A DNA stretch of 64,000 bases, from NCBI GenBank assembly GCA_907163375.1, contig CAJQUW010016913.1, forward strand, positions 231,162-295,161. The letters run 5' to 3'. Within the stretch, counting starts at the first letter, position 1. Each line of letters starts with the position of its first letter. This DNA comes from Prostheceraeus crozeri (taxonomy: Eukaryota; Platyhelminthes; Polycladida; Euryleptidae). The translations under genes were made by a program, and so were the position numbers. Below the pieces are notes generated by a model. That model searched no databases and had not been told where the DNA came from. It worked only from the letters and a program-made list of their open reading frames with translations. Shown piece by piece: positions 12,190-22,700 of this stretch.

Positions 12190-12420
12190 ATCATTTATCA
12201 AATCTCAACAGATGTAACCACCACGAGACATGTTTCGGCCTGTTGGGCCTCATCAGTCGTGGGTAGGTTTGAACCAGCGACGTTGGAGTTAGAGGACATG
12301 CAAGCATGCCCTCTAACCACAAGGCCACCGGACTATCTGTTGAGAGCGTGAATTAGCCAGGAAGGCACTGCTTTAACGCAGGCACGTGGAGGGCGGACTG
12401 CTTTCTGCAATCACTTAATA
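12190..12420 (-). mobile_element. tRNA-headed SINE (family 2) carrying a hammerhead
   Basis: On the minus strand: a leader gcagtgccttcctggctaat, then ctcaacagat, then a tRNA-like head (A-box-like ggccttgtggttagagg, B-box-like ctggttcaaacct), then a complete hammerhead core, ending atctgttgag. The first and last ten bases of the inner unit are inverse complements. The same layout recurs on the + strand at 14110-14330, which defines the family. Confidence 0.75.
12216..12270 (-). ncRNA. Type I hammerhead ribozyme
   Basis: Minus-strand order of parts: stem I strand CCACGA (12262-12257), box CTGATGA (12256-12250), stem II GGCC-CAACA-GGCC (12249-12237), box GAAA (12236-12233), a minimal palindromic helix III within ACATGT, cleavage triplet GTC ending at 12227, then stem I return strand TCGTGG (12226-12221). 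Stem I pairs for six base pairs and can extend by CCAA/GGTT beyond an internal loop. All catalytic-core positions of the hammerhead consensus (CUGANGA, GAAA, NUH) are present. The very short helix III resembles the minimal hammerheads known from Penelope-like elements and schistosome SINEs, which are thought to act best as dimers. Activity is inferred, not shown. Confidence 0.8.
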
Positions 12421-12429
12421 CCGCATCCG

Positions 12430-12585
12430 AGATTGAGGCGCTTCACGCAGGCGTTACTCATTACATGTTACTCATTGCGCTACTCTAAACATGTGATGAG
12501 TAGCGCCTGCGTGAAGCGCTCATGGTGCTACCACGACATGTCTCGTGGTGGTTACATCTGTCGAGATTTGATAAATTTATCAATT
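12430..12585. repeat. Hairpin and inverted family-2 SINE end
   Basis: gcgcttcacgcaggcg (about 12439) pairs with cgcctgcgtgaagcgc (about 12507) to form a long stem around atgagtaa-type loop sequence. It is followed by acatgtctcgtggtggtt and acatctg, the 3' end of the family-2 SINE in opposite orientation to the copy at 12190. In this copy the CTGATGA-stem II-GAA segment is absent between ccacga and catgtc. Confidence 0.65.
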
Positions 12586-14109
12586 GCCAGGTTACTTGTC
12601 TAAACAGAGGAATCAATTCACAATGCGCTAATAACTGCAATTTTTCAAAGCGATATTAGAACTACAACAAACTTGCTCTTTCAATGTCTCTTTCAAATCG
12701 ACTATCTACCGTGAAATGTGCTGAGAGGAGAATTAATAGGTCTGCGCAACATTAGTGAGTGACGTCTTTGTGAGAACAGGATACATTTATTAATGAATTT
12801 CACAGTCGTAGATAATTTTCGTTGATGGACGAATTATGTAAACGAATCGTTTTCACATCGATTAATTTCGTGATTTAGTGATTATTTACTCTTCTTTAAA
12901 CATTTCACCAGCAATAGCCGTATCGAGATGGACGTACTATCTCACTTCATTAAAGCTCACTCGAAAAACCTTTCTCGAGAGTTCCCTGCCGACCAGGTGT
13001 AGTTATCTTCGTCCAGGAAACGGCAAACTAGAAGTTGGCAATTAAGAAGTTAATGAATTTCGACGGGTATTCATTAAAGATCACTTAAAACACACTGCTG
13101 GCAAATCGCGGGGCATGGATGCAACTTTAAATGGAGAGTTGTGCCGATGTTCCACGATGTGAACTAGGCCTCCTGATGATTGCTGACATTGGATGAAATA
13201 GCAGCTACTCAGATCTGCTTCCATTTTTCACTTGAGGATACAACTCAGTAATAAATTTTTCTATTTATACTGTGCTGGCAAACTAGACGTTCGATGAGAA
13301 CCGAATTTCACCACTTCAGGCATTAAATAGATTGTGATCCTCTTTGCAGGATGTGTGAATCTAAATATCATTTGCCTTAGTCAACAAAATTGAAGTAGGA
13401 ATTATTGAGAACTCATGAGAGGCAACACGGCTGTTTGATGCGTACGATATAAGCGCTGAAAACTTGTGTATTCGAGGTGAATCAGTTAAATCCCCGTGCG
13501 AATCATTTTGCGGATCGTTTTGTCGATCAAATTGAGGATTTATTGTACTGAATTCAATGAATCCTGCGAAGTTAACAAATCATGAGAAGTTCTGACGTCA
13601 TGAAGCACATCCTACACGCTTTAGCAGCTATAAATATATTCTTTTACAGCGCTCATTGCCTACTTGTAAATGCGGGACATAGCATTCTATACTTATCTGT
13701 CGCCTTCTAGACGTCTTGCAATTGTCATCATTGTATTTATATTTCTATGTATAATACACGTAGCAGCAAACTCCATTTATACATTGTACTTGTAGATTTC
13801 TTTGTTTTAGTGCTCAGTCATGCCTACCTTGTACGACTAAATATCATTCCTGAGTGAAGACCGACATTTTCTGGGACAAATTCTTCATCCATTTTGCTAT
13901 ATTAAGAAGGAAATCTGTTTTAATTTTGAAATTTGAATTTTTCTCCTTTGCCATTGATGTATTCGATTGTCAGTGGTAGAAGGATTTCAGCTACAGCCTC
14001 TCATGTCTGTAACAGTCTGTCTACAGAGGCTCTGAACTTTTAAGACATTTTTATCCTATTTCTTGATTGTAGGGTAGTTCTATTCAAGCTGCTTGATTCT
14101 ATACTAAAA
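12586..14109. other. Non-coding, nothing recognised
   Basis: AT-rich sequence without ORFs of note, RNA motifs or visible repeats. Confidence 0.4.
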
Positions 14110-14330
14110 ATGGTTCGCACGCACCTACCGTCAACGTGTCTGCGTTGAAGCAGTGCCTTCCTGGTTAATTCACGTTCTCAACAGATGGTCCGGTAGCCTT
14201 GTGGTCAGAGGGTATGCTTACATGTCCTCTAGCTCCAACGTCGTTGGTTCGAATCTACCCACGACTGATGAGGCCCAACACTAACAGGCGGAAACATGGC
14301 TCGTGGTGGTTACATCTGTTACTTCCCCCA
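14110..14330 (+). mobile_element. tRNA-headed SINE (family 2), second copy
   Basis: Same order as 12190-12420: leader gcagtgccttcctggttaat, ctcaacagat, tRNA-like head with B-box-like ttggttcgaatct, hammerhead region, end ttacatctgtt. About 85-90% identical to the other copy. Confidence 0.75.
14257..14312 (+). ncRNA. Degenerate hammerhead ribozyme
   Basis: acccacga, ctgatga (14265-14271) and the stem I return tcgtggtgg are kept. Stem II is disrupted by an insertion in its loop, the base before GAAA no longer pairs, and the cleavage triplet reads GGC in place of GTC. It is probably inactive, and a useful comparison for the intact copy. Confidence 0.7.
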
Positions 14331-16391
14331 GCAATTCGTTGGAAATGCTCACAAGCGGATAGCTGTTGCTAATGGGTGGAAGCTTTTAAATGAAGTCTAG
14401 AGAAGAGTATCAGAGCGGTGCGTAGCTGTTGAGTTGTTCGAATGCAGATAAGACGCTCTTGTGTGTAGTCAAAATTCTCCACTGAGCTGATATCAACGTC
14501 ACAACATGGCTTCATGTGATGCCTTGGGTGTGTGATTGAGCCCACAATAATGTCTAGAACTCTCTGGGAAGGGCATCCGAGCCGACAGGATCATAGCGCC
14601 CAAAAAAGGACTGAATTTGTCTGTACTGTTCAAACCTTCGATAGGAGAAAAGTGGCGCTCAAGTAATGCACCAATTTATTAAATGGTGACACAGCCCCGT
14701 TAGCATCAAATGAATTATTTTGTACAGATGAATTTCGTTGAAATAATTAATTTGTTGATGAAAAATATCCAAAATGCTCACACTGAAAATGTCGGTCTTT
14801 CTTTATAACAAACATTAATTTCTCTTCATTTTTACGTTTGTAAGATAACCCAAATGATTGACATTAATAAGAACTCGACTTTCTGTAATTGACCGTCATT
14901 TTCCTAAGTAATGGTTGAATGGTTTTGTGCATGTGCATTGATCAGCATGTGTTGCTTACCTTGATGCAAGAGAATTTTGGTGTTTGGGCTAATACTTCGG
15001 TTTGGTACACGTGACACTGACATGCACAGCACAGATGTGGATTTTAATGCCTTGGTTGAATGTTTTGATTTCTCTCAGTGGTGATGTAATATCTGAGATG
15101 GTCTTAAGGCGAATCCTTTGCGATGTTGAACTTCTATTAAAGACGAAAATATAGAATTCCGTATGAAGAGATAAGTTCTCTTATACTAGTTGAATTACCT
15201 CACTATGACAAGAGCACGGAGATCGACATCTCCTCGTTTCTGTGCATTCCGAAACGTTCGGCTGAATTCATTGCACGTTGCTTATGACATTGATGGTCAT
15301 TTTATGATGATAGTTTTCGAAATGCTGATTAGATAACACAGATTTATAGCAATGAATTTAGAAATTCAGAATATGCTGTCGAAGACTCGAAGTGTTGAAA
15401 GATACCGCTTTCATTGACATAGATCTAAACATGATAGTTTGGTCATGTCTGAAGATCACTGTCTGTTTTATGAGGTGAGATCCGCAGCTTGCAATTACAA
15501 TTTGCTGGGAAGCTCGTTCGCACATCACAAATTCGAAAAGAATTTTTCTTTGAACAAAAGACAATTACGACACACGCTTCTTAAGACACGTTGGACGACT
15601 GACGGGCGTCACACAGATAACGATCACCGTTATCTAACGACAAGACAACAAGAAGACAGAACTTGCCTTGTATTCTTTGCTACTTCTCTCCATTTGGACT
15701 TGTATCTTCCCATTCCTCCTGTGTGTCTGACATTCATGTGACCGGTAATGACTTTCCAATTGTGTCCGATGCATGCAAGTTTTCTTTATTGATCAATGTC
15801 GAAAGCTTTTGTCTGACGAATGCATGTTGAAAGCTGTTCGGATCACTTTCTTCTAGCAGATCGAAATGCAGCAATCCGTTATTCTCTACAAGAGTGCAGG
15901 AATATGGAAACGAAGGATGTTTTGAACAGTAAGAGGAGTGGTGTTCGTGCGAACTCAATGCGTGAACACAGAAACATGAGATAGAGTAACGGCTGAAAAG
16001 TGAACCTGACAGTAATACTCTTCCTTTTCGAATTCCGTTCGTCCATTTCCTTCACTTTTCCACAACAAATTTGCCTTTCATTTGACATTCCTACTTCGTT
16101 AGAAAGCAGCTACAAATGTTTTTCTGTTCGCATGAAACAGGGTAGATATTCTTCGATGTGCAGAGCCTAAAAGTCTATCTAGAATAACAGTGTCAGGGTT
16201 CAGACTGCAAAGGAGAAGATCTAATTCAGGCATATAGCGGGCTGTAACAACGAATCCCGACAATGTTGGTTTAGGTACACCACTTCTCACAGACATCACC
16301 ATGGAGAGGAAAACAGTGAATGAACATTGTCTTCGTGTCTTCCTCTCATTATACTTGTCAGTTGAGTACATGCCGAAATCATCTGTTACAG
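14331..16391. other. Non-coding upstream of the first recognised exon
   Basis: No earlier exon of the adaptor gene could be identified. The sequence just before 16392 is a normal acceptor (tctgttacag). Confidence 0.4.
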
Positions 16392-16787
16392 AACGATGTG
16401 GACAATTACAAAGGTACAAATCCCTTCGACTACAAAAGTACAAATCCGTTCGACGAAGACACAACGGACTTAGATTTGGTGTCAGATGTTGTGGGGAGTC
16501 CTGTGCATCACAGACGGAAGATTGGACCGAGTGTCTCCCGACAGGGCTCTTCTACGCAGTCAGAGTACAGTCTGGATCGCGAGGAGATTGTGGCGACTGC
16601 AGTACGAGAGGAGAAACCGGTGATCTTGCAGGTCAGCCCCATGACCTGCACTGTGGACCCCGGAAATGTTATCCACATCGAAGGTCGATTCATGGCGCGC
16701 GGCGCGGATGACGTGGAATCAGTGTACTTGGGAGATTGCGAACTAAAGGGTGACCAAGTCCAATACGTAACATCCAGCAAGATAAAG
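16392..16787 (+). CDS. Adaptor exon A: NPF motifs and first half of TIG-like domain
   Basis: 132 codons between acceptor tctgttacag and donor aaag|gtgagg, phase 0 at both ends. It contains [24 protein letters not shown] sequence, a Ser-rich spacer, then [20 protein letters not shown] and VTSSKIK. The pattern Val-Ser-Pro, Gly-x-Val-x-Ile-x-Gly and SSKIKV is typical of IPT/TIG domains such as the Sec5 N-terminus. GC-rich codons contrast with the AT-rich flanks. Confidence 0.8.
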
Positions 16788-19700
16788 GTGAGGGGATATC
16801 TCTTCATTCATATTATATTGTAATGCACTACTCACAACCTTTAACAGTAGAATTGCATCTTGGAAAGATATAAAGAAGATTTAAAATGACCTGCTGATAT
16901 TCTTTTTCACTTCTGAACACGCTACTCATTAATTTGAAAAATAGTATGTTGCTATGGAAGCAAGTGATTTTATATAAAGTAGAAATCCCTGCTTTTATGT
17001 CAATAGTCGAACAAGACAGCTAAGTATTGAATATAGTACGGGTTCTGCATCTCATGAAGAATTTTGTCCTCTAGGTATTCACTCGACGCTGGTATCCACA
17101 TCGAGGCCCTGTCTACGTCAAAACTTTCTCCAACGGGAACATCTACTTCGATGAGGACAGAGAGTTCGTCTTCCACGATCCATCCAAACCGGACGACAAA
17201 CGGAAAAGCGGTCGGACTTCCAGTTTCACATCCGGCTACAGATCGCATTCTCGCGAGGTTGGTGACGGTGAAGGGCAGGATGCGATGACAATTGTGCAGA
17301 CGTGGCTGCAGAAGGCTGCAGCTGCGTGTGCTTTTAAACGTGCATCCGTTCCGATCGTTGAGGTAGACAGAGTGAAAGTATTACTGCTGGCGCATTTACA
17401 ATGGCAGTTTTCCTTGTGCTGTAAATTGCGTCAGTATTTACAGACACGAAAGTCACGCGAATTGGAATATCGAGATCCTGATTTAGAACTCTTCAATGCC
17501 TCTTTCAAAATGGTTTCCACATTAAGTAGATCTGGCGATATCAAACTACGCTGTCTCACGCCTCGGGCTCTACAGTCTTCGAAGAATCCAATTCTCTTGA
17601 GTATCTTCTTCACTCTGTCAAACGCCTTCCCACAATCTACTATACTTATTTACATCTCCTTCAGGAGGGCTCTACGCTGTCTTCGAAGAATCCAATTCTC
17701 TTGAGTATCTTCTTCACTCTGTCAAACGCCTTCCCACAATCTACTATACTTATTTACATCTCCTTCAGGAGGGCTCTACGCTGTCTTCGAAGAATCCAAT
17801 TCTCTTGAGTATCTTCTTCACTCTGTCAAACGCCTTCCCACAATCTACTATACTTATTTACATCTCCTTCAGGAGGTCTACGCTGTCTTCGAAGAATCCA
17901 ATTCTCTTGAGTATCTTCTTCACTCTGTCAAACGCCTTCCCACAATCTACTATACTTATTTACATCTCCTTCAGGAGGGCTCTACGCTGTCTTCGAAGAA
18001 TCCAATTCTCTTGAGTATCTTCTTCACTCTGTCAAACGCCTTCCCACAATCTACTATACTTATTTACATCTCCTTCAGCAATTCGAAATTGCTTTCGCCA
18101 ACAGTCGCAATACCGTTATCATTCATTGGCTCTACACTGATGTTCGTGTATGGGTCATTCCACGACGATTCATCCAATTGTCAGAACATTTTGCGGCACT
18201 TGCCTTCGATATCGCTCATTCTCGGCTATATGTTTGCAATGGAAAGAAGACAACAAATCTGAAATATCAGTCTCCAATTTTGAATATAGCCGGATCTAGA
18301 GCTATTTTTAGAAATTTGATTTTTTCCAAAATTTGAAAATTCTTAAAATTTGAATTTTCACGCAACTGTAGCTTTTTCTGTATATTCGTTTCTCAAACAA
18401 GTTTTGTATGCAGCATTAGTTTACTATAAAGGGATACTGGTTTGAATTTCAATGGGTAACTGGCATGTAGAACGGAGCTACATGGCTCCAAGTTGGTGAA
18501 AAAATAGGGTCCGCGAAAAGACACAAAAAATTTAACTTATAAACCAATCTCACAACTTTCTATAGGCCTATTCTTGCTACCCGTAATAATTATTATGACT
18601 GTGTTGCTGTATATCAGTGTGGTTCACATCTGTGCTCCTAAGCGGTAGCCAGAATGCAGAAAGCTACAGCAGGAGGTCAAAAACGTGATTTTTCAGAAAA
18701 TGCCTAAAATGGTTGTTTTCAAGCTGGGCTAGCTTTTTCCTGTATGCCAGTTTTGACTCCAAATTGATACTAAAGCTCAGAAACATGTTCAATTACTTGT
18801 AGAAGAAATTTGATCAGGTAACCGATAGTTAAAGTGGTATAAATTGCCCAATTTCGATTTTGCACATTTTTTCAATATGTGATGTCAACATTATATAAGT
18901 AGTATCGAGAAGTAGTATTTATAGTACAATAGTATTTGAAAACGTTAAGTTGGTGTGCAGTAAGAAATTAATCCCCTTGATAGATATTAAATGTGAAACT
19001 TTGATATATTGCAATAGAGCAAAATATGACCACGAAGTTCGAGTTTGAATAGTAAACTTTCTGGAAAATGCTCAGGTTTTCTCAAGCAATCAGTCGCATT
19101 TAATAATTTCAATTAATCCATTATTTTCACCATCTTTGGAGCCATGTAGCTCCGTTCTGCATGCCAGTTGCCCATTGAAATTCATACAGGAATTCCTTTA
19201 TACTAAACTAATGCTGCATGCAAAGTTTGGCTGAGTAGCGATTATACAGAAAAGATGGCAGCTGCGTGAAAATTCAAATGTTACGAATTTGCTAATTTTG
19301 GAAAAAATTAAAGTTGTAAATCAGGCTCTAGATCCCGCTGTATTTAACATTGGAGGCTAATATTTCTGATTTGTTGTTTTCTATTCCATAGTAAACATTT
19401 ATCCGAAAATGAGCAAAATCGAAGACAAGTGCCTCATGGCATTGGGTGAATCGTCTTGGAATCACCCATGTAAGAATCTTGGCAAGTAATGAGGCCACCA
19501 TGATGTTCGGTACTCATTATATTAAGCCGTCACTCTACGGTTTATTGGCGGCCGTTAGAAGGTGAAGATATATACACCCCTGCGCGCTTCGAGTGCTCGC
19601 TATTCCGCAGGAGTAACCAACTGATGAGGGCTGATTTAAGAATAGAAATGGTGCTGATTTGAGTTCAAATTGAAGCTATTGATCGATGACTTTGACATTG

Positions 19701-22700
19701 AAATTCTTGGAAAGTGCAAAGATATGTTGGATACTAGACTGACGGAGTTGGAGGAGAGACGATTTATTTTACTGAATATCGAGAATCACTTCCTGTGTCC
19801 AACCATCTTGTACACTTTGGAGTTCTCCATCGAATTCTCTTGTTTGCAACTCCGCCCATCATTCATGATAATTGCTCTTTGATTTTGTCGCTCGGTCATT
19901 TCTTTTAACAGCTTGTCCGAGATTTCATTGACTGTTGCAAGAAAAATTGTCAGTGTATGTGCGCCATTAGTTGCTGCGATCAAAACCCTTCCAGTAGCCG
20001 TGTCCTGTGTAAGGACATCCCAAACAAGCTGCACGATTAGAAATGCGATTGATTTTGTAGTACAAGTCTCATATGTTAAGACTATAGAGTGTCAGCCTCA
20101 TTCAGAATTATCGGATGTGACTCAAATTCTATTATTAGCTTCAAAATCAGCTTGCTTCAGCGATTCCTTATCAAGCTTGACAATTTTGCTGTTTTGAGTG
20201 TGCATTTATTTCATTGGACGGAAGTTAACAGCAGCTCTGTTACATGAAATGTGTATTCGGTGACCCCGTTGTAATTCCGCAGTAAATTTGTCAACTATTT
20301 CACTCTTCATAAGGGCTTACAGCACCTTTGCAAGGCCAAAAACACCAGAAACCGGTTTTAAGATGTCATAAAATGGACAGCGGACCATGATACCAATGGG
20401 ACAATGCGAGGAATGACACTACAAAATGGAGGAAACGAAAAGTTAGGCATAATTTATTATTAACAACAATGAAATTAAATAAACAATAGATCCAATTGCC
20501 ATGCAAAAGATGTGCGGCTGGTAGGATTCGAACCTACGACCAAGGTTAACTAGATCTGTGCTCTAACCAACTGAGCTACGAGCCACTTCCCTCCCGCTGT
20601 ATTTGTCAAAGGAAACCCCAACAGAGAAAATGGGTGCTCTGTACAAGTTACTCCAACAAGAGCTACCGCACGCGACTGCCTCCACTAAACTCAAAAACTT
20701 CATTAAACGACCGTGGAAGGAGTTTATAATTGATTCAAACATACCATGCCGCAACGAGAGACAATTCTCTCGACCAATGAACGAACGGAATACAAAAATC
20801 GATTTTATCTCCCCCAGCTATGACAGCGTACAGATGACAGAAAACAGTAGAGTGAAACGTTCTTAAATAAAACGCGTCAGTTGCTGTGGGAGATAGACAT
20901 AAAAGGAATTACGAAAAAGGTATCGAGAAGGAGCGTCTGCTGGATTTACGGCTGACGGAATGTGACGTATTCTTAAGCCTTTTTGAAAAAGAATCAACTT
21001 GTCATAAAGTCTATGACCGGAACGCTTACCCATGGAGGTAAGTCCTGTGACGTCAGTAGCGATGACATCTCCTGGCTTAGCGAGATCTGCTGCCTGTAGA
21101 AAAGCATCCGTTTCGGCGTGAAGTTGATGTTTAGGTCGGAAATTGGAAAACCAGCACGTTTCGGGACACAAAACAGCTGTAGTAGTCGGAGTCGCGTCTG
21201 TAAACCATACATTCGCCGCTTTGGCAGGCAGAAAAATCTGAGAACAAAAGGCATTTAATAAAAAGGGAAGTTCTGCGAAAAGAATGTTCCAGGAATGACG
21301 CAATGGCGCGAAAAACGGGGCCATACTGGACAACAGGAACGTGAGATATCCTTGTACATGTTTGTGCACGTGTGTTATTAACAAGATCATAAAATTGGCC
21401 CAAATATGAAATTTTAGATACAGGAACAATTTGGCTCTTCTTCCTATTAATAACAAAACCTATGTCACGTGAGGGTTTATAATTTCATTCATAACATTTT
21501 GTAAGAAAGAATGAGATGCCGCGAGACCCATGGGCAATCGCTTGAACTGATAAAATTTAATGTTAAAGGAAAAAGTAGTGATGAAACGCGATTCCTTATG
21601 TAAAGGAACAGCATGAAAAGCGTTACGAAGATCGATGCAGATGCCCCTGGCTGCTCTGGGCCAGACAAAAGATGATGAAATCGCGGCAAAAGCCGGCAAG
21701 TGCATTTTGGGTTTTTGAATGAATTTTGTAATGTGTTTATAATTTATCAAAAAACGAATCCCACTATCTGACTTAGGGATTATAAAAGGGTATCTGAGGA
21801 AAGGACCTCTTTTCTTTGATTGACATGTAATATCGTCTTTGTTTAAATCGTTTATAATTTGTTGTAAAATATGTGATTCTTGCTGTGTATAGTGAGGCTT
21901 TAAACCTGTCGAAATAAGCCCTCACCACCACACATCAGTTGTCAAGCCAATAATAATCAATGAGTGACCGCTGTTATGTAATTATGAAGAATGGGATGTT
22001 GCTTTAAACATGATAGCATTTCTTGCTAGTTATTTTACTGATACATTTATTTACTTACCAGAATCTTCAAATGCACCACGAAATCTATGGTTGGAGGCAT
22101 GGCCTGGTGCACCGCTATTTCTTGACATATAGCTCAGTAAGCCTCTATCAATCCCCCTCACCTCAGGTGGAATTCTGCAGCGGCATACCTGCAATAATGA
22201 CATTGACAGTAATTTTCATTGGTTGACATGAGATATGCAGAGCATGCATGTAGCTGATAATACAATAATTTGTCAGTAAAGGCTAACAAAGCATCTACTA
22301 GTGAATATTTAAACCATATACATCCGATAAATACCCTAAAACTAGAATAATGTTGAAAAATCAGCTACTGTATTTGCTTGTGTATTCCTCTCTTCATCAT
22401 TTATCAGCTGTTGGATACTTTACGAAAGATATTGCTGAGATCTCTTAATTCATGAAATTTTGGTGCTGCCAATGATTCTTTATTTTTTGTAATTGAAGCT
22501 GGGACATTCCCATAACGACGTCTAAATGTTTCATAATTTTAATAAGACTTAAGGTTTGCCCTTAAGAGGACAGGTGGTAGTCTCTGGTGACTACTCATGA
22601 ATCCTAACTTTGTGGCTGCTTGCCAACCTCAATGCAAGGCTAAAATGATTGCTATAATTGTGAGACGTTAAATACTATAGAGGTGGAATTAGATGAGCAA

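Noticed and set aside
15439-15741. 100-codon + strand ORF as an upstream exon of the adaptor gene
   Set aside because: No acceptor/donor in the needed phase and no motif linking it to the protein.
17431-17613. Possible RT motif [15 protein letters not shown] on the minus strand of the 103-bp repeat
   Set aside because: No other RT motif in order around it. The resemblance is short and probably chance.
19620-19645. ctgatgagggctgattta as another hammerhead
   Set aside because: No stem II partner, no GAAA box and no cleavage triplet follow.
20519-20588. Functional tRNA-Thr(AGT) gene
   Set aside because: Anticodon and acceptor stems contain mismatches, although the A and B boxes are perfect.
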